Program-made: the position numbers and the translations under genes
Assembly (NCBI GenBank): GCA_031259875.1
Contig: JAIRKW010000074.1
Coordinates: 1 to 8,004 of the forward strand
Origin: Campylobacteraceae bacterium
GTDB lineage: Bacteria; Campylobacterota; Campylobacteria; Campylobacterales; Campylobacteraceae
Direction of reading: 5' to 3'
Length of the DNA: 8,004 bases
In this document: positions 1-7,500 of the stretch, piece after piece
How the letters are laid out: every line of letters begins with the position of its first letter
Numbering within the stretch: the stretch's first letter is position 1
The notes under the pieces: generated by a model
Told to the model about the DNA's origin: nothing
The model's input: the letters and a program-made list of their open reading frames with translations, nothing else
The model's database searches: none

Positions 1-1250
1 AAAAGCGTAGTCAAATCCGCCGAACCGTGTTTATACTGCAAGCTCGCTATATCCAAAGAGCGCAAAGACTCTTCGGAAATCTGCTTTTGCAAACTCTCCT
101 GCGAAGTTTGATATGCAGTATTCAGCAGCGCGTCATCGCTCTCCTGCAAAGCTGTCAAAATAGCTTTATTGTAACTCTGTACCGCCGCTTTGGCTTTTGA
201 AATCTCTATATCCGTTAAATCTTTAAGTCTTCCGCCGTCAAAGATAGTATATGCCGCATTTAGGGCCAAAGAGAGTACGGAAGTCGGGTCTTTAAATGAC
301 AAAAGAGTATTACTTGAAAGACCGCCGCTGCCGCTTAACGAAAAGCTTGGAAATCTATCTGCGTTGGTTGATTTTACTGCCGCATTTGAAGCTTCCAGAT
401 TGGCTCTTGTGCGCGCTATATCGGGTCTGTTCAGTAAAAGTTCCGAAGGCAGTCCCGCTTCAACTGTTGGAATGTTTAAATCCCAAAAAGAGTCTAATGC
501 CGCATCAAATCCCTGCGGCGCGCTGCCTGTTAAAACTGCCAAAGCATTTTTTGCCTGCGCCGCTTGAAGTGCGATGGACTCTACGCTTGCTTGCTGCGAC
601 AAAAGAGACGATTTTTGGCGGCTCACATCCAAAAGACTCACACTGCCGCTTTTATATTTCGCTTCTACAATTTGCATAAGCTGAGAGCTTATGTTGAGGT
701 TCTCTTTCGCGATTTTAAGTCTCTCATTTGCACCAAGCAGACTGAAATAACTCTGTGCGACAGAAGCATACAAAGAGAGTATAGCCGCGTCCGCATCGTA
801 TTTTGTAGCGTTAAATCTAGCCATTGCCTGCTCGTTATTTGCGGCTATTTTGCCCCACAAATCTATCTCGTAACTTACTCTAAGCGTTGCACTTGTTGAT
901 TTGGAAGTGCGCGCGTCTGCGCCTGAAGCTTCCGTTCGAGAGCCGCTGGTACCGGCACTTGCTGAAACTTGTGGCAGATACGAATCTTCGCTTATGCCAA
1001 GCTGTAAACGCGCTTGAATGATATTTTCATAAGCTATTAAAATATCAGGGTTGTTTTTAAGTGCTTGTTCTATAAGTAGATTTAGAGTCGGCGCATTAAA
1101 ATTCTGCCACCAAACCTTTGAAATGTTACTGCTGTTTGATGTTGCTAAACTAAATTCTTTAGGCGGCTCAAAACTGCTCTGAAGCGCATAAGGATGTATG
1201 GAGCACCCGCCAAGAAAAACCACAGCTATTATTATATACACATATCTCAT
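1..1250 (-). CDS. Outer membrane efflux lipoprotein, TolC/NodT (RND-type OMF) family, 3' end cut by window edge
   Basis: This gene encodes the outer membrane channel of a tripartite exporter, presumably the exit duct for the MacAB-like pump encoded just upstream. 416 residues are visible and the reading frame is still open at the edge. NodT-type channels are usually about 450-490 residues, so roughly 40-60 C-terminal residues are missing. The N-terminus is a lipoprotein signal: hydrophobic residues 4-13, then lipobox LGGC with Cys16. Ser follows the Cys, which is compatible with outer membrane sorting. Family hallmarks are WWQNF (47-51), a YEIDLWGKI segment (127-135), GLPSELLLNRPDI (266-278) and FDGGRLK (337-343), giving the two repeats of the outer membrane efflux family, rich in Ala/Ser/Gln helices. 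The ATG at 1250 lies 1 nt after the macB stop and has an AGGAGAG ribosome site, so the start is well supported. The family call is firm. The substrate and the exact pump partner are inferred from the operon. Confidence 0.93.
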   Translation of the reverse strand, partial: MRYVYIIIAVVFLGGCSIHPYALQSSFEPPKEFSLATSNSSNISKVWWQNFNAPTLNLLIEQALKNNPDILIAYENIIQARLQLGISEDSYLPQVSASAGTSGSRTEASGADARTSKSTSATLRVSYEIDLWGKIAANNEQAMARFNATKYDADAAILSLYASVAQSYFSLLGANERLKIAKENLNISSQLMQIVEAKYKSGSVSLLDVSRQKSSLLSQQASVESIALQAAQAKNALAVLTGSAPQGFDAALDSFWDLNIPTVEAGLPSELLLNRPDIARTRANLEASNAAVKSTNADRFPSFSLSGSGGLSSNTLLSFKDPTSVLSLALNAAYTIFDGGRLKDLTDIEISKAKAAVQSYNKAILTALQESDDALLNTAYQTSQESLQKQISEESLRSLDIASLQYKHGSADLTTL

Positions 1251-1251
1251 T

Positions 1252-3213
1252 TTACTCTCCTGCAAGCGCAGTTACGGGGTTTAATCCCGCAGCTTTTCGC
1301 GCCGGTAAATATCCAAAAATAAGCCCTGTAAAAAAAGCGCAGCTAAACGCTAAAATCACGGGCGAAATACTGTACTCCACGGACATTCCGAAGTAATTTA
1401 TCACAAAACTTGCGCCAAGTCCGAAAAGTATTCCTATAAAACCGCCAAATGCCGATACTATCAGAGCTTCTATTAAAAACTGCTGCATTATATTTCTGCT
1501 TCTGGCTCCGGTTGCAACTCTGATGCCTATCTCTTTTGTGCGTTCAGTAACGGAAACAAGCATAATATTCATCACGCCAATACCGCCTACCAAAAGCGAA
1601 ATAGCCGCTATGGAGCCTAAAAGTATTGTAAATGTGTTTTGCGTCTGTTCCATACTCTCCATCAAAGATGTCATATTAAGGACGCGGAAATCCTCCGCCC
1701 CATGCCGCTCAATCAAAAGCTGTCTTATATTTTCCTCAGTCTGCGCCATTTTACTTGTGTCCTCAACGCCTATCCTGACATTTCTCAAATATCTTTGCCC
1801 TATTATATGCAAATTGCCCGTAGAGTACGGCGTAAATACAACATCGTCTTCGTCATCACCCATCGCAGACGCCCCTTTTTTATTCATAACGCCTATGACT
1901 TGAAACATAATATTATTTACTAAAACATATTTTCCTATCGGATCAACGCCTGCAAATAACTCTTTTGCCACGCTGTCACCCAAAACTAATACCTTGGCAT
2001 AATTTTGATCGTCCTCTTTTGTAAAAAATACTCCTTTTGCGACGCTCCATTCGCGAACCTGCGGATATGCCCATGAATTGGCATTAAGCGTAGTGCTTCT
2101 GTCGTTGTTGTTAAAGCGAAGAGTAACTGAACGCCTCGCTTCCGGCATTGCGGCTATGATATTGGGCAGCGCATTTATCGCATCTGCATCACTCAAAACC
2201 AAAGTCTCTATACCGCCGCTGCCTTGTCGGCTGTTTGGCATACCGGGAAAAACCATAATCATATTCGTGCCCATAGAATTTATACTATTCATCACATCTC
2301 GTTTTGCGCCGTCGCCGATATTTAGCATAGCTATAACGGAAGCCACACCTATAACGATGCCAAGAAGTGTCAAAATGGTTCTAAAAATATTTGTTCTAAG
2401 CGAGCTTACCGCCATGTAAGCAGCCTCTTTTATCTCATACATGAATAGATTAAATGGCATTTTAGCAGATTTTTTCTGACTAAAAGATGGCTTTAGTGTG
2501 TTTTTTTTATCAACACTACTATCTTTTATGTGTTCAGGAGTGGGATTTGATAAAATTTTGCCGTCTTTTATCTCAATAATTCTATGAGCATGAGCAGCTA
2601 TTTTGGCGTCATGCGTGATTAAAATAATAGTATGCCCCATATCGGAAAGTTTCATTAAAAGTTTTAGCACATCTTCGCCGCTTTTACTGTCTAACGCACC
2701 TGTCGGCTCATCGGCTAAAATAATTTTTCCGCCGTTCATCAAAGCGCGCGATATGGAAACTCTTTGCTGTTGACCGCCTGAAAGCTGTGAAGGGTAAAAA
2801 TAGAGCCTCTCTCCAAGTCCAAGAGAACTTAAAATATCAGCCGCTCTTTTGCGTCTCTCCTCTTTTGGAGAAAATGCGTATATAGAGGGAACTTCTACGT
2901 TAGCAATAGCCGCAAGAGAGGGTATGAGATGATAATTTTGAAAAATAAATCCAAACGACTCGCGCCGAAGCTGCGATAACTCATCTTTTTTAAGATCGCT
3001 TATATTTTTACCGTTAAATCTATATATGCCGCTTGTAGGTTTGTCAAGGCAGCCTATGATGTTCATGAGAGTAGTTTTGCCTGAGCCTGACGCGCCGATG
3101 ATAGCGACAAATTCGCCCTCGTTGATTTTTAAATTGATATTATTTAAAACAGTGACTTGATTTTCATCATTGCCAAAACGGCGATATATATGAGATAACT
3201 CTATCAGACTCAT
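1252..3213 (-). CDS. macB: MacB-type ABC transporter, fused ATPase and permease
   Basis: This is the inner membrane engine of a MacAB-type tripartite exporter. The family uses ATP hydrolysis in the cytoplasm to drive movement of a large periplasmic domain that pushes substrates (macrolides, peptides, lipopeptides, porphyrins in known members) into the outer membrane channel. At 653 residues it matches E. coli MacB (about 648). The ATPase domain covers about 1-225: Walker A GASGSGKT (40-47), Q-loop Gln92, signature LSGGQ (144-148), Walker B IILADE (164-169), switch His201. A charged linker (about 222-258) follows. The first membrane helix is about 276-297, the periplasmic domain about 300-520, and three further helices lie near 526-552, 578-606 and 617-637. 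The FtsX-like segment contains ERTKEIGIRVATGAR (557-571), strongly typical of MacB. All ATPase motifs are intact. The ATG overlaps the macA stop as ATGA (3213-3210). Its own ribosome site is weak, so coupling to macA is likely. The family call is very secure. The transported substrate cannot be read from the sequence. Confidence 0.95.
   Translation of the reverse strand: MSLIELSHIYRRFGNDENQVTVLNNINLKINEGEFVAIIGASGSGKTTLMNIIGCLDKPTSGIYRFNGKNISDLKKDELSQLRRESFGFIFQNYHLIPSLAAIANVEVPSIYAFSPKEERRKRAADILSSLGLGERLYFYPSQLSGGQQQRVSISRALMNGGKIILADEPTGALDSKSGEDVLKLLMKLSDMGHTIILITHDAKIAAHAHRIIEIKDGKILSNPTPEHIKDSSVDKKNTLKPSFSQKKSAKMPFNLFMYEIKEAAYMAVSSLRTNIFRTILTLLGIVIGVASVIAMLNIGDGAKRDVMNSINSMGTNMIMVFPGMPNSRQGSGGIETLVLSDADAINALPNIIAAMPEARRSVTLRFNNNDRSTTLNANSWAYPQVREWSVAKGVFFTKEDDQNYAKVLVLGDSVAKELFAGVDPIGKYVLVNNIMFQVIGVMNKKGASAMGDDEDDVVFTPYSTGNLHIIGQRYLRNVRIGVEDTSKMAQTEENIRQLLIERHGAEDFRVLNMTSLMESMEQTQNTFTILLGSIAAISLLVGGIGVMNIMLVSVTERTKEIGIRVATGARSRNIMQQFLIEALIVSAFGGFIGILFGLGASFVINYFGMSVEYSISPVILAFSCAFFTGLIFGYLPARKAAGLNPVTALAGE
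1255..1261 (-). promoter_or_regulatory. Ribosome binding site of the outer membrane factor gene, inside the end of macB
   Basis: On the minus strand this reads AGGAGAG, a near-consensus Shine-Dalgarno. The AGGAG core ends 6 nt before the ATG at 1250. It overlaps the Ala-Gly-Glu codons that end macB, and the macB stop TAA (1254-1252) lies between the site and the start. This fixes the start codon of the outer membrane gene and suggests that ribosomes finishing macB re-initiate on it. Confidence 0.8.
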
Positions 3214-4382
3214 CTCATCATACCAAACTGTGGACGGGAATTGGTGCGGACAGAAGTTTGAGCATTATTTTTTACATTTTCAAATGCGGAAAAGGTAGAA
3301 GCTATCATGTCTCCCTCGTTCAATCCTGATTTTACCTCAATCTGTACGCGGTTGCTGACACCAATCTCTATGGGCGCGGGAGCAAATGTGCCATCCTCTT
3401 TTTTGAGCATTACCATAGCGCGGTTAGTATCTTTTGTTGATTTTGATACCGCAGTTACGGGGATAAGCAGTGCATCTTTTGCCGATGATATGACAAAAAA
3501 TACTTGCGTTGTCATGGAGTTCATAAGTTCACCGGAGCCATTTTCCACGTCAAATATCGCTTTATATAACACAACGTTATTTGTTACAGTAGGTGTTGGC
3601 TCTATTTTTAAAAGTTTTGTACGCCATACATTTTGGCTGCCTAAAATCTTAAAATAAACTTCCATGCCTTTTTTCAACTTTGCGACATCAGCCTCCGATA
3701 CTTCCGCTCCGATAGTTACCGTGGAGAGGTCTGCTATTTGCAAAATGACCGGAGTATTCATATTTGAATTTAATGTTTGTCCTTTTTTGACGCTGATAGT
3801 TGATACCGTACCGCTCATGGGAGCGTAGATTTTGGCATATTTTAGATTGGCTTGATTCTCTTTGAGGGAGGATTCTGTCTGTTTAATTTGGGCTTTTATC
3901 ATATCAATGCTTGCTTCAGCTGAAAATAGCGCAGCTTCAGCATTTTCATAAGCCTCTTTACTTGTAGCGTCACTTGCCAAAAGCTCTTTTTGCCTTTCAT
4001 ATGCAAGATTAGCTAATGTGAGTTTGGATTCCCTGTCTTTTAATTGTGCTTTTTGGTAAGCAAGTTCGGCTTTGCTTGATTCTACTTTTGTCTCAAGCAC
4101 CGTTGTATCAATCTCAACAAGCAAATCCCCTGCTTTAACGATATCTCCGGCTTCAACATACAGCTGCATAATCTGCCCCGATACTTGCGCTCCGACATCA
4201 ACATAAGATTTCGGACTGACCATTCCCGTAGCTGTTACAGTGTTTTCTATATCGCCTTTTACAACACGCACAAGAGTTATGCCGTTATTTGCCGAAGCTG
4301 ATGAAAAGAGTGTTTTGTAGCCAAAAAATACGGCACAAAAAACTGCCGCTGCAACGAAACTGAAGAGAATTTTTTTCTTCAT
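3210..4382 (-). CDS. macA: MacA-like periplasmic adaptor (membrane fusion protein)
   Basis: This is the periplasmic adaptor of the pump, linking MacB to the outer membrane channel and, in known MacA proteins, stimulating the MacB ATPase. It has 390 residues, against about 371 in E. coli MacA. Residues 5-22 form one hydrophobic segment. The Cys at 16 lacks a lipobox (AVFC), so an uncleaved inner membrane anchor, as in E. coli MacA, is more likely than a lipid anchor. The first lipoyl half-motif is about 57-93 (GAQVSGQI..., then V.AGD.V..GDLL). A helical hairpin rich in Lys, Glu, Ala and Gln spans about 95-183. The second lipoyl half follows, about 184-217 (IYAPMSGTVS... KGQTL). Next are a beta-barrel (about 220-300) and the membrane-proximal domain (about 303-365). 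The C-terminal tail is basic and rich in Asn and Ser, and looks disordered. The ATG at 4382 has a TAAGG ribosome site 8 nt upstream. The adaptor family is certain. MacA rather than another HlyD-like adaptor rests on the coupled macB and overall layout. Confidence 0.92.
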   Translation of the reverse strand: MKKKILFSFVAAAVFCAVFFGYKTLFSSASANNGITLVRVVKGDIENTVTATGMVSPKSYVDVGAQVSGQIMQLYVEAGDIVKAGDLLVEIDTTVLETKVESSKAELAYQKAQLKDRESKLTLANLAYERQKELLASDATSKEAYENAEAALFSAEASIDMIKAQIKQTESSLKENQANLKYAKIYAPMSGTVSTISVKKGQTLNSNMNTPVILQIADLSTVTIGAEVSEADVAKLKKGMEVYFKILGSQNVWRTKLLKIEPTPTVTNNVVLYKAIFDVENGSGELMNSMTTQVFFVISSAKDALLIPVTAVSKSTKDTNRAMVMLKKEDGTFAPAPIEIGVSNRVQIEVKSGLNEGDMIASTFSAFENVKNNAQTSVRTNSRPQFGMMR

Positions 4383-4390
4383 TTAAAAAG

Positions 4391-4395
4391 CCTTA
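4391..4395 (-). promoter_or_regulatory. Probable ribosome binding site of macA
   Basis: On the minus strand this reads TAAGG, 8 nt before the ATG at 4382. It is a short match to the Shine-Dalgarno core, but well spaced and the only purine-rich match nearby, so it supports the chosen start. Confidence 0.55.
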
Positions 4396-4426
4396 TTTAT
4401 GTAATATGAAACCAAAAGTGAGTGAA

Positions 4427-4432
4427 AGTATA
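4427..4432 (-). promoter_or_regulatory. Predicted -10 element of the macAB promoter
   Basis: The minus strand reads TATACT, five of six matches to the sigma-70 consensus TATAAT. It predicts a start of transcription near 4420 and a leader of roughly 35-40 nt before macA. No -35 hexamer sits at the usual 16-18 nt distance. A TTAACA lies about 20 nt upstream, which is too far for a good fit. A weak or missing -35 is expected at an activator-dependent promoter and is also common in Campylobacterota. This was read by eye only. Confidence 0.5.
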
Positions 4433-4441
4433 AGGCGCGGT

Positions 4442-4459
4442 TGTTAATGGGCTGTTAAT
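4442..4459 (-). promoter_or_regulatory. Tandem 7-bp direct repeat, candidate response-regulator operator of macAB
   Basis: On the minus strand the sequence is ATTAACA-GCCC-ATTAACA: two identical heptamers spaced by 4 bp, so the period is 11 bp, about one helical turn. The downstream copy ends 9 nt before the predicted -10 element, in the place of a -35 box. OmpR/PhoB-family winged-helix regulators bind tandem half-sites with this period, and Pho boxes sit about 10 nt upstream of the -10. The repeat and spacing are directly visible. The binding by a regulator is inferred, and the regulator is not in this window. Confidence 0.45.
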
Positions 4460-4478
4460 TTGACTGTTTTTAGCAAAG

Positions 4479-4508
4479 AAGGCTGTTTTTATATTCAAAA
4501 ACAGCCTT
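4479..4508 (-). terminator. Rho-independent terminator of the pyruvate oxidoreductase gene
   Basis: A perfect inverted repeat pairs GGCTGTTTTT (4481-4490) with AAAAACAGCC (4497-4506) around a 6-nt loop, and can be extended by two A-T pairs to 12 bp. It begins 8 nt past the oxidoreductase stop codon (4518-4516). Read on the minus strand, the stem is followed by TTCTTT. Read on the plus strand, it is followed by TTTTGTATTTT, so it may work in both directions. Its position separates the upstream metabolic gene from the macAB operon. Confidence 0.8.
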
Positions 4509-4515
4509 TTGTATT

Positions 4516-7500
4516 TTATATTTCGTTTGAGTAGTCAGCTTCAGCTAAACGTTTTAACTGTCTCCATCTTCTTTGCGCGTCTTCTTTATTGTGTTCGAAA
4601 AGCTCCTGCGCATGAGTTGGATTTAGCTTTTTCAAAGAAGCATATCTCACTTCGTTGTTTAAAAACTCTTCATATAAAGACCAGTCAGGCTCTTTACCCG
4701 TAATCTTTATAGGATTTTTGCCATCTTTTTTGAGTCTCGGGTCAAAAGTATATAAAGGCCAATAGCCGCATTTTGTGGCAAGCTCGGCTTGATTGCCGGA
4801 TTTGCCAAGACCGCCTTTGATACCATGAGCAATACAAGGCGAGTAAGCTATGATTAAAGACGCTCCATCGTAACTCTCTGCCTCCTCTATGGCTTTGATA
4901 GTCTGTGCTGCAGACGCATTTGAGTTAATCTGCGCGACATAGATATTCTCGTAAGTCATAGCTATATAACCCAAATCTTTTTTCTGCACCGCTTTGCCTG
5001 ATGCTGTAAATTGTGCGATTGAGCCTGTTCTTGAGGATTTTGAACTCTGACCGCCGGTATTTGAGTAAACCTCCGTATCAAGTACCATTAGATTTACATT
5101 CTCACCGCTTGCCAACACGTGGTCAAGTCCGCCGTAGCCTATGTCATAAGCCCAGCCATCGCCTCCGATTATCCATTGGGAACGTTTGGCAAGGTGCATT
5201 TTCAGATTTAATATCTCTTTTACTTCAGGTATCTGCGCACTCTTTTCCAAAAGCGGCACAAGCGCATTTCTAATCTCCAAACTTTTGACTCTGTCATCTT
5301 TAAATTCAAGCCACTCTTTAAACAAAGCCGCCAATTCATCTGAAACATTAGCATTTCGCATCAATTCCGCTATGCGGTGTCTCATCGTTTCTGTCGCCAC
5401 TTTCATGCCAAGTCCGAATTCAGCGTTATCTTCAAAAAGTGAATTTGCCCAGGAAGGACCTCTTCCTTTGCTGTTTTTTCTGTAAGGAGTAGAAGGAGCC
5501 GATGCACCGTAGATGGATGAGCAACCCGTACCGTTAGCTATACTCATGCTCTCGCCGAACAATCTTGTAACAAGTGTTATATAAGGCGTCTCACCGCACC
5601 CCGGACATGCGCCGTGAAATTCAAAAAGAGGCTGCGCAAAACCAACGCCCTTGACGCTGCTTTTGTTTAAGATATTATCTTTATATGTAACTTCTTTGAA
5701 TAGATAATCCGCGCTCTCCTGTTCTTTTGCGTCAAGCGACTCTTGCAGAGGAACCATTTGTAAAGATTTCTCTTTGGTAGGACATGCTGCTACGCACAAG
5801 TCACAGCCCGTGCAGTCAAGCGGAGATACTTGAATCTTATATTTCAACCCTTCAACGCCTTTGCCTTTAGCGTCTATGGCATGAGTTTTTACCCCCTCGG
5901 GAGCCGCCGCAAACTCTTTATCGTCTATCAAAAATCCTCTTATAACAGCATGCGGACATGCAAATACGCACTGATTGCACTGAATGCAGCTCTCCTCTAT
6001 CCATTTTGGAACGCTGACGCCTACGCCTCTTTTTTCATACTCTGTAGAGCCGTGCTCCATAGAGCCGTCTTCATAACCTTTAAATACCGAAACAGCAAGA
6101 GAATTGCCCCTCGCGGCATTTACAGGTTTGGCGATTTTCTCTACATACTCCGTGCCTTTATAATTATCTACTTTAAAACCATCGTCATCAAGCAGATTTA
6201 CCCACGATGGGTCAACCGTAACTTTTACCAATCCCTGTGCACCTGAATCTATGGCTTTATAGTTCATTTCAACTATCTGGTCGCCTTTTTTACCGTAAGT
6301 TTTATAGGCTTGTTTTTTCATAAACTCTTGCGCTTTTTCATAATCAATAATATCAGCAAGCTTAAAAAACGCTGATTGCATTATCGTATTGCTTCGGTTG
6401 CCAAGACCGATTTCGCGCGCTAATTTGGTAGCATTGATAATGTAAAAATTCGCTTCTTGACGCGCCAAAATCCTTTTTACTCTGTTCGGGATTCTTTTTA
6501 TGGTCTCTTCCTCATCCCAGATGGAGTTTAGTAAAAATGTGCCGTTTTTTCTAATGCCGTCCACGACATCATAAAGCTCCAAGTAAGCCGCGACTGAACA
6601 TGCTACAAAATGGGGATTTGACACAAGATATGTTGAGCGGATAGGTTTTTTGCCGAATCTTAAATGCGACCTTGTAAAACCGCCCGATTTTTTGGAGTCA
6701 TATGCAAAATACGCCTGCGAATACATATCTGTCTCATCACCGATGATTTTAACCGAGCTTTTATTTGCTCCGACTGTTCCATCAGCGCCAAGTCCGTAGA
6801 AAAGACACTCTTTTGTATCTTCATTACTCAAATCAACGCCCTCCACAGGCTTGATTGATTTAAATGTAACGTCGTCTTCTATTCCTATAGTAAAGTCTGA
6901 TTTTGGCTTTGCCTCTTCCAGATTTTTAAATACCGCCAAAATGTGAGATGGATTTACATCTTTTGAGGCAAGCCCGTATCTTCCGCCTACTATCAAAGGT
7001 GCATCGGGTCTGTCATAAAACGCGGCTCTGACATCCAAAAATAGCGGTTCGCCTACAGAGCCTGACTCTTTTGTCCTGTCAAGAACGGCTATTTTTTTGA
7101 CAGATTTTGGCATAACGCTAAATAGATATTTGATGCTAAAAGGTCTGTAAAGATGCGGTATGATGAGTCCGACTTTTTTACCCTGCGAAGTTAGATAATC
7201 AACCGTCTCCTTGATACACTCCGTAGCAGAACCCATGGCTATTATGATATTTTCAGCCTCTTTATGCCCATAAAACACAAACGGCGCATAATCCCTTCCC
7301 GTCACTTTGGATATCTCTTTCATATACTCCGCTACCACATCAGGCAGAGATTCATAAATCTCATTTTGCGCTTCACGTCCCTGGAAATATATGTCGTCGT
7401 TTTGTGCGCTTCCTCTTGTTTTGGGATTATCTGGAGTTAGTGCGCCGTCTCTGAACGCCTGCAAAGCGTCTTTGTCTAAAAGCTTGTCAAATACGGCATA

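Noticed and set aside
190..899. Overlapping plus-strand open frames of 111-127 residues
   Set aside because: They lie antisense to the outer membrane lipoprotein gene, whose minus-strand frame is continuous and carries clear family motifs. The plus-strand products show no recognisable domain.
1523..2419. Plus-strand open frames antisense to macB
   Set aside because: The minus-strand MacB frame is complete with all ATPase and permease motifs. The antisense frames are low-information shadows.
3307..3657. Plus-strand frame of 116 residues antisense to macA
   Set aside because: It is a shadow of the MacA coding sequence, with no motif or supporting ribosome site.
4354..4359. Possible lipoprotein processing of MacA near Cys16
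   Set aside because: The residues before Cys (AVF) do not fit a lipobox, and the family usually keeps an uncleaved membrane anchor.
4450..4506. Repeated GGCTGTT in the intergenic region (4450, 4481, and inverted at 4500), suggesting a possible alternative hairpin or attenuator
   Set aside because: The 4481/4497 pairing is far stronger and fits a terminator for the upstream gene. The third copy is short, and the predicted macA transcript starts downstream of the whole region, so an attenuator role is not supported.
4509..4703. Small plus-strand frame beginning beside the terminator
   Set aside because: It overlaps the conserved C-terminus of the oxidoreductase on the other strand, starts right after a terminator hairpin, and has no recognisable domain.
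5013..6858. Several plus-strand frames inside the oxidoreductase gene, up to 138 residues
   Set aside because: All are antisense to conserved enzyme domains with cluster-binding cysteines. Their hydrophobic stretches arise from the complement of Lys/Glu-rich coding sequence.
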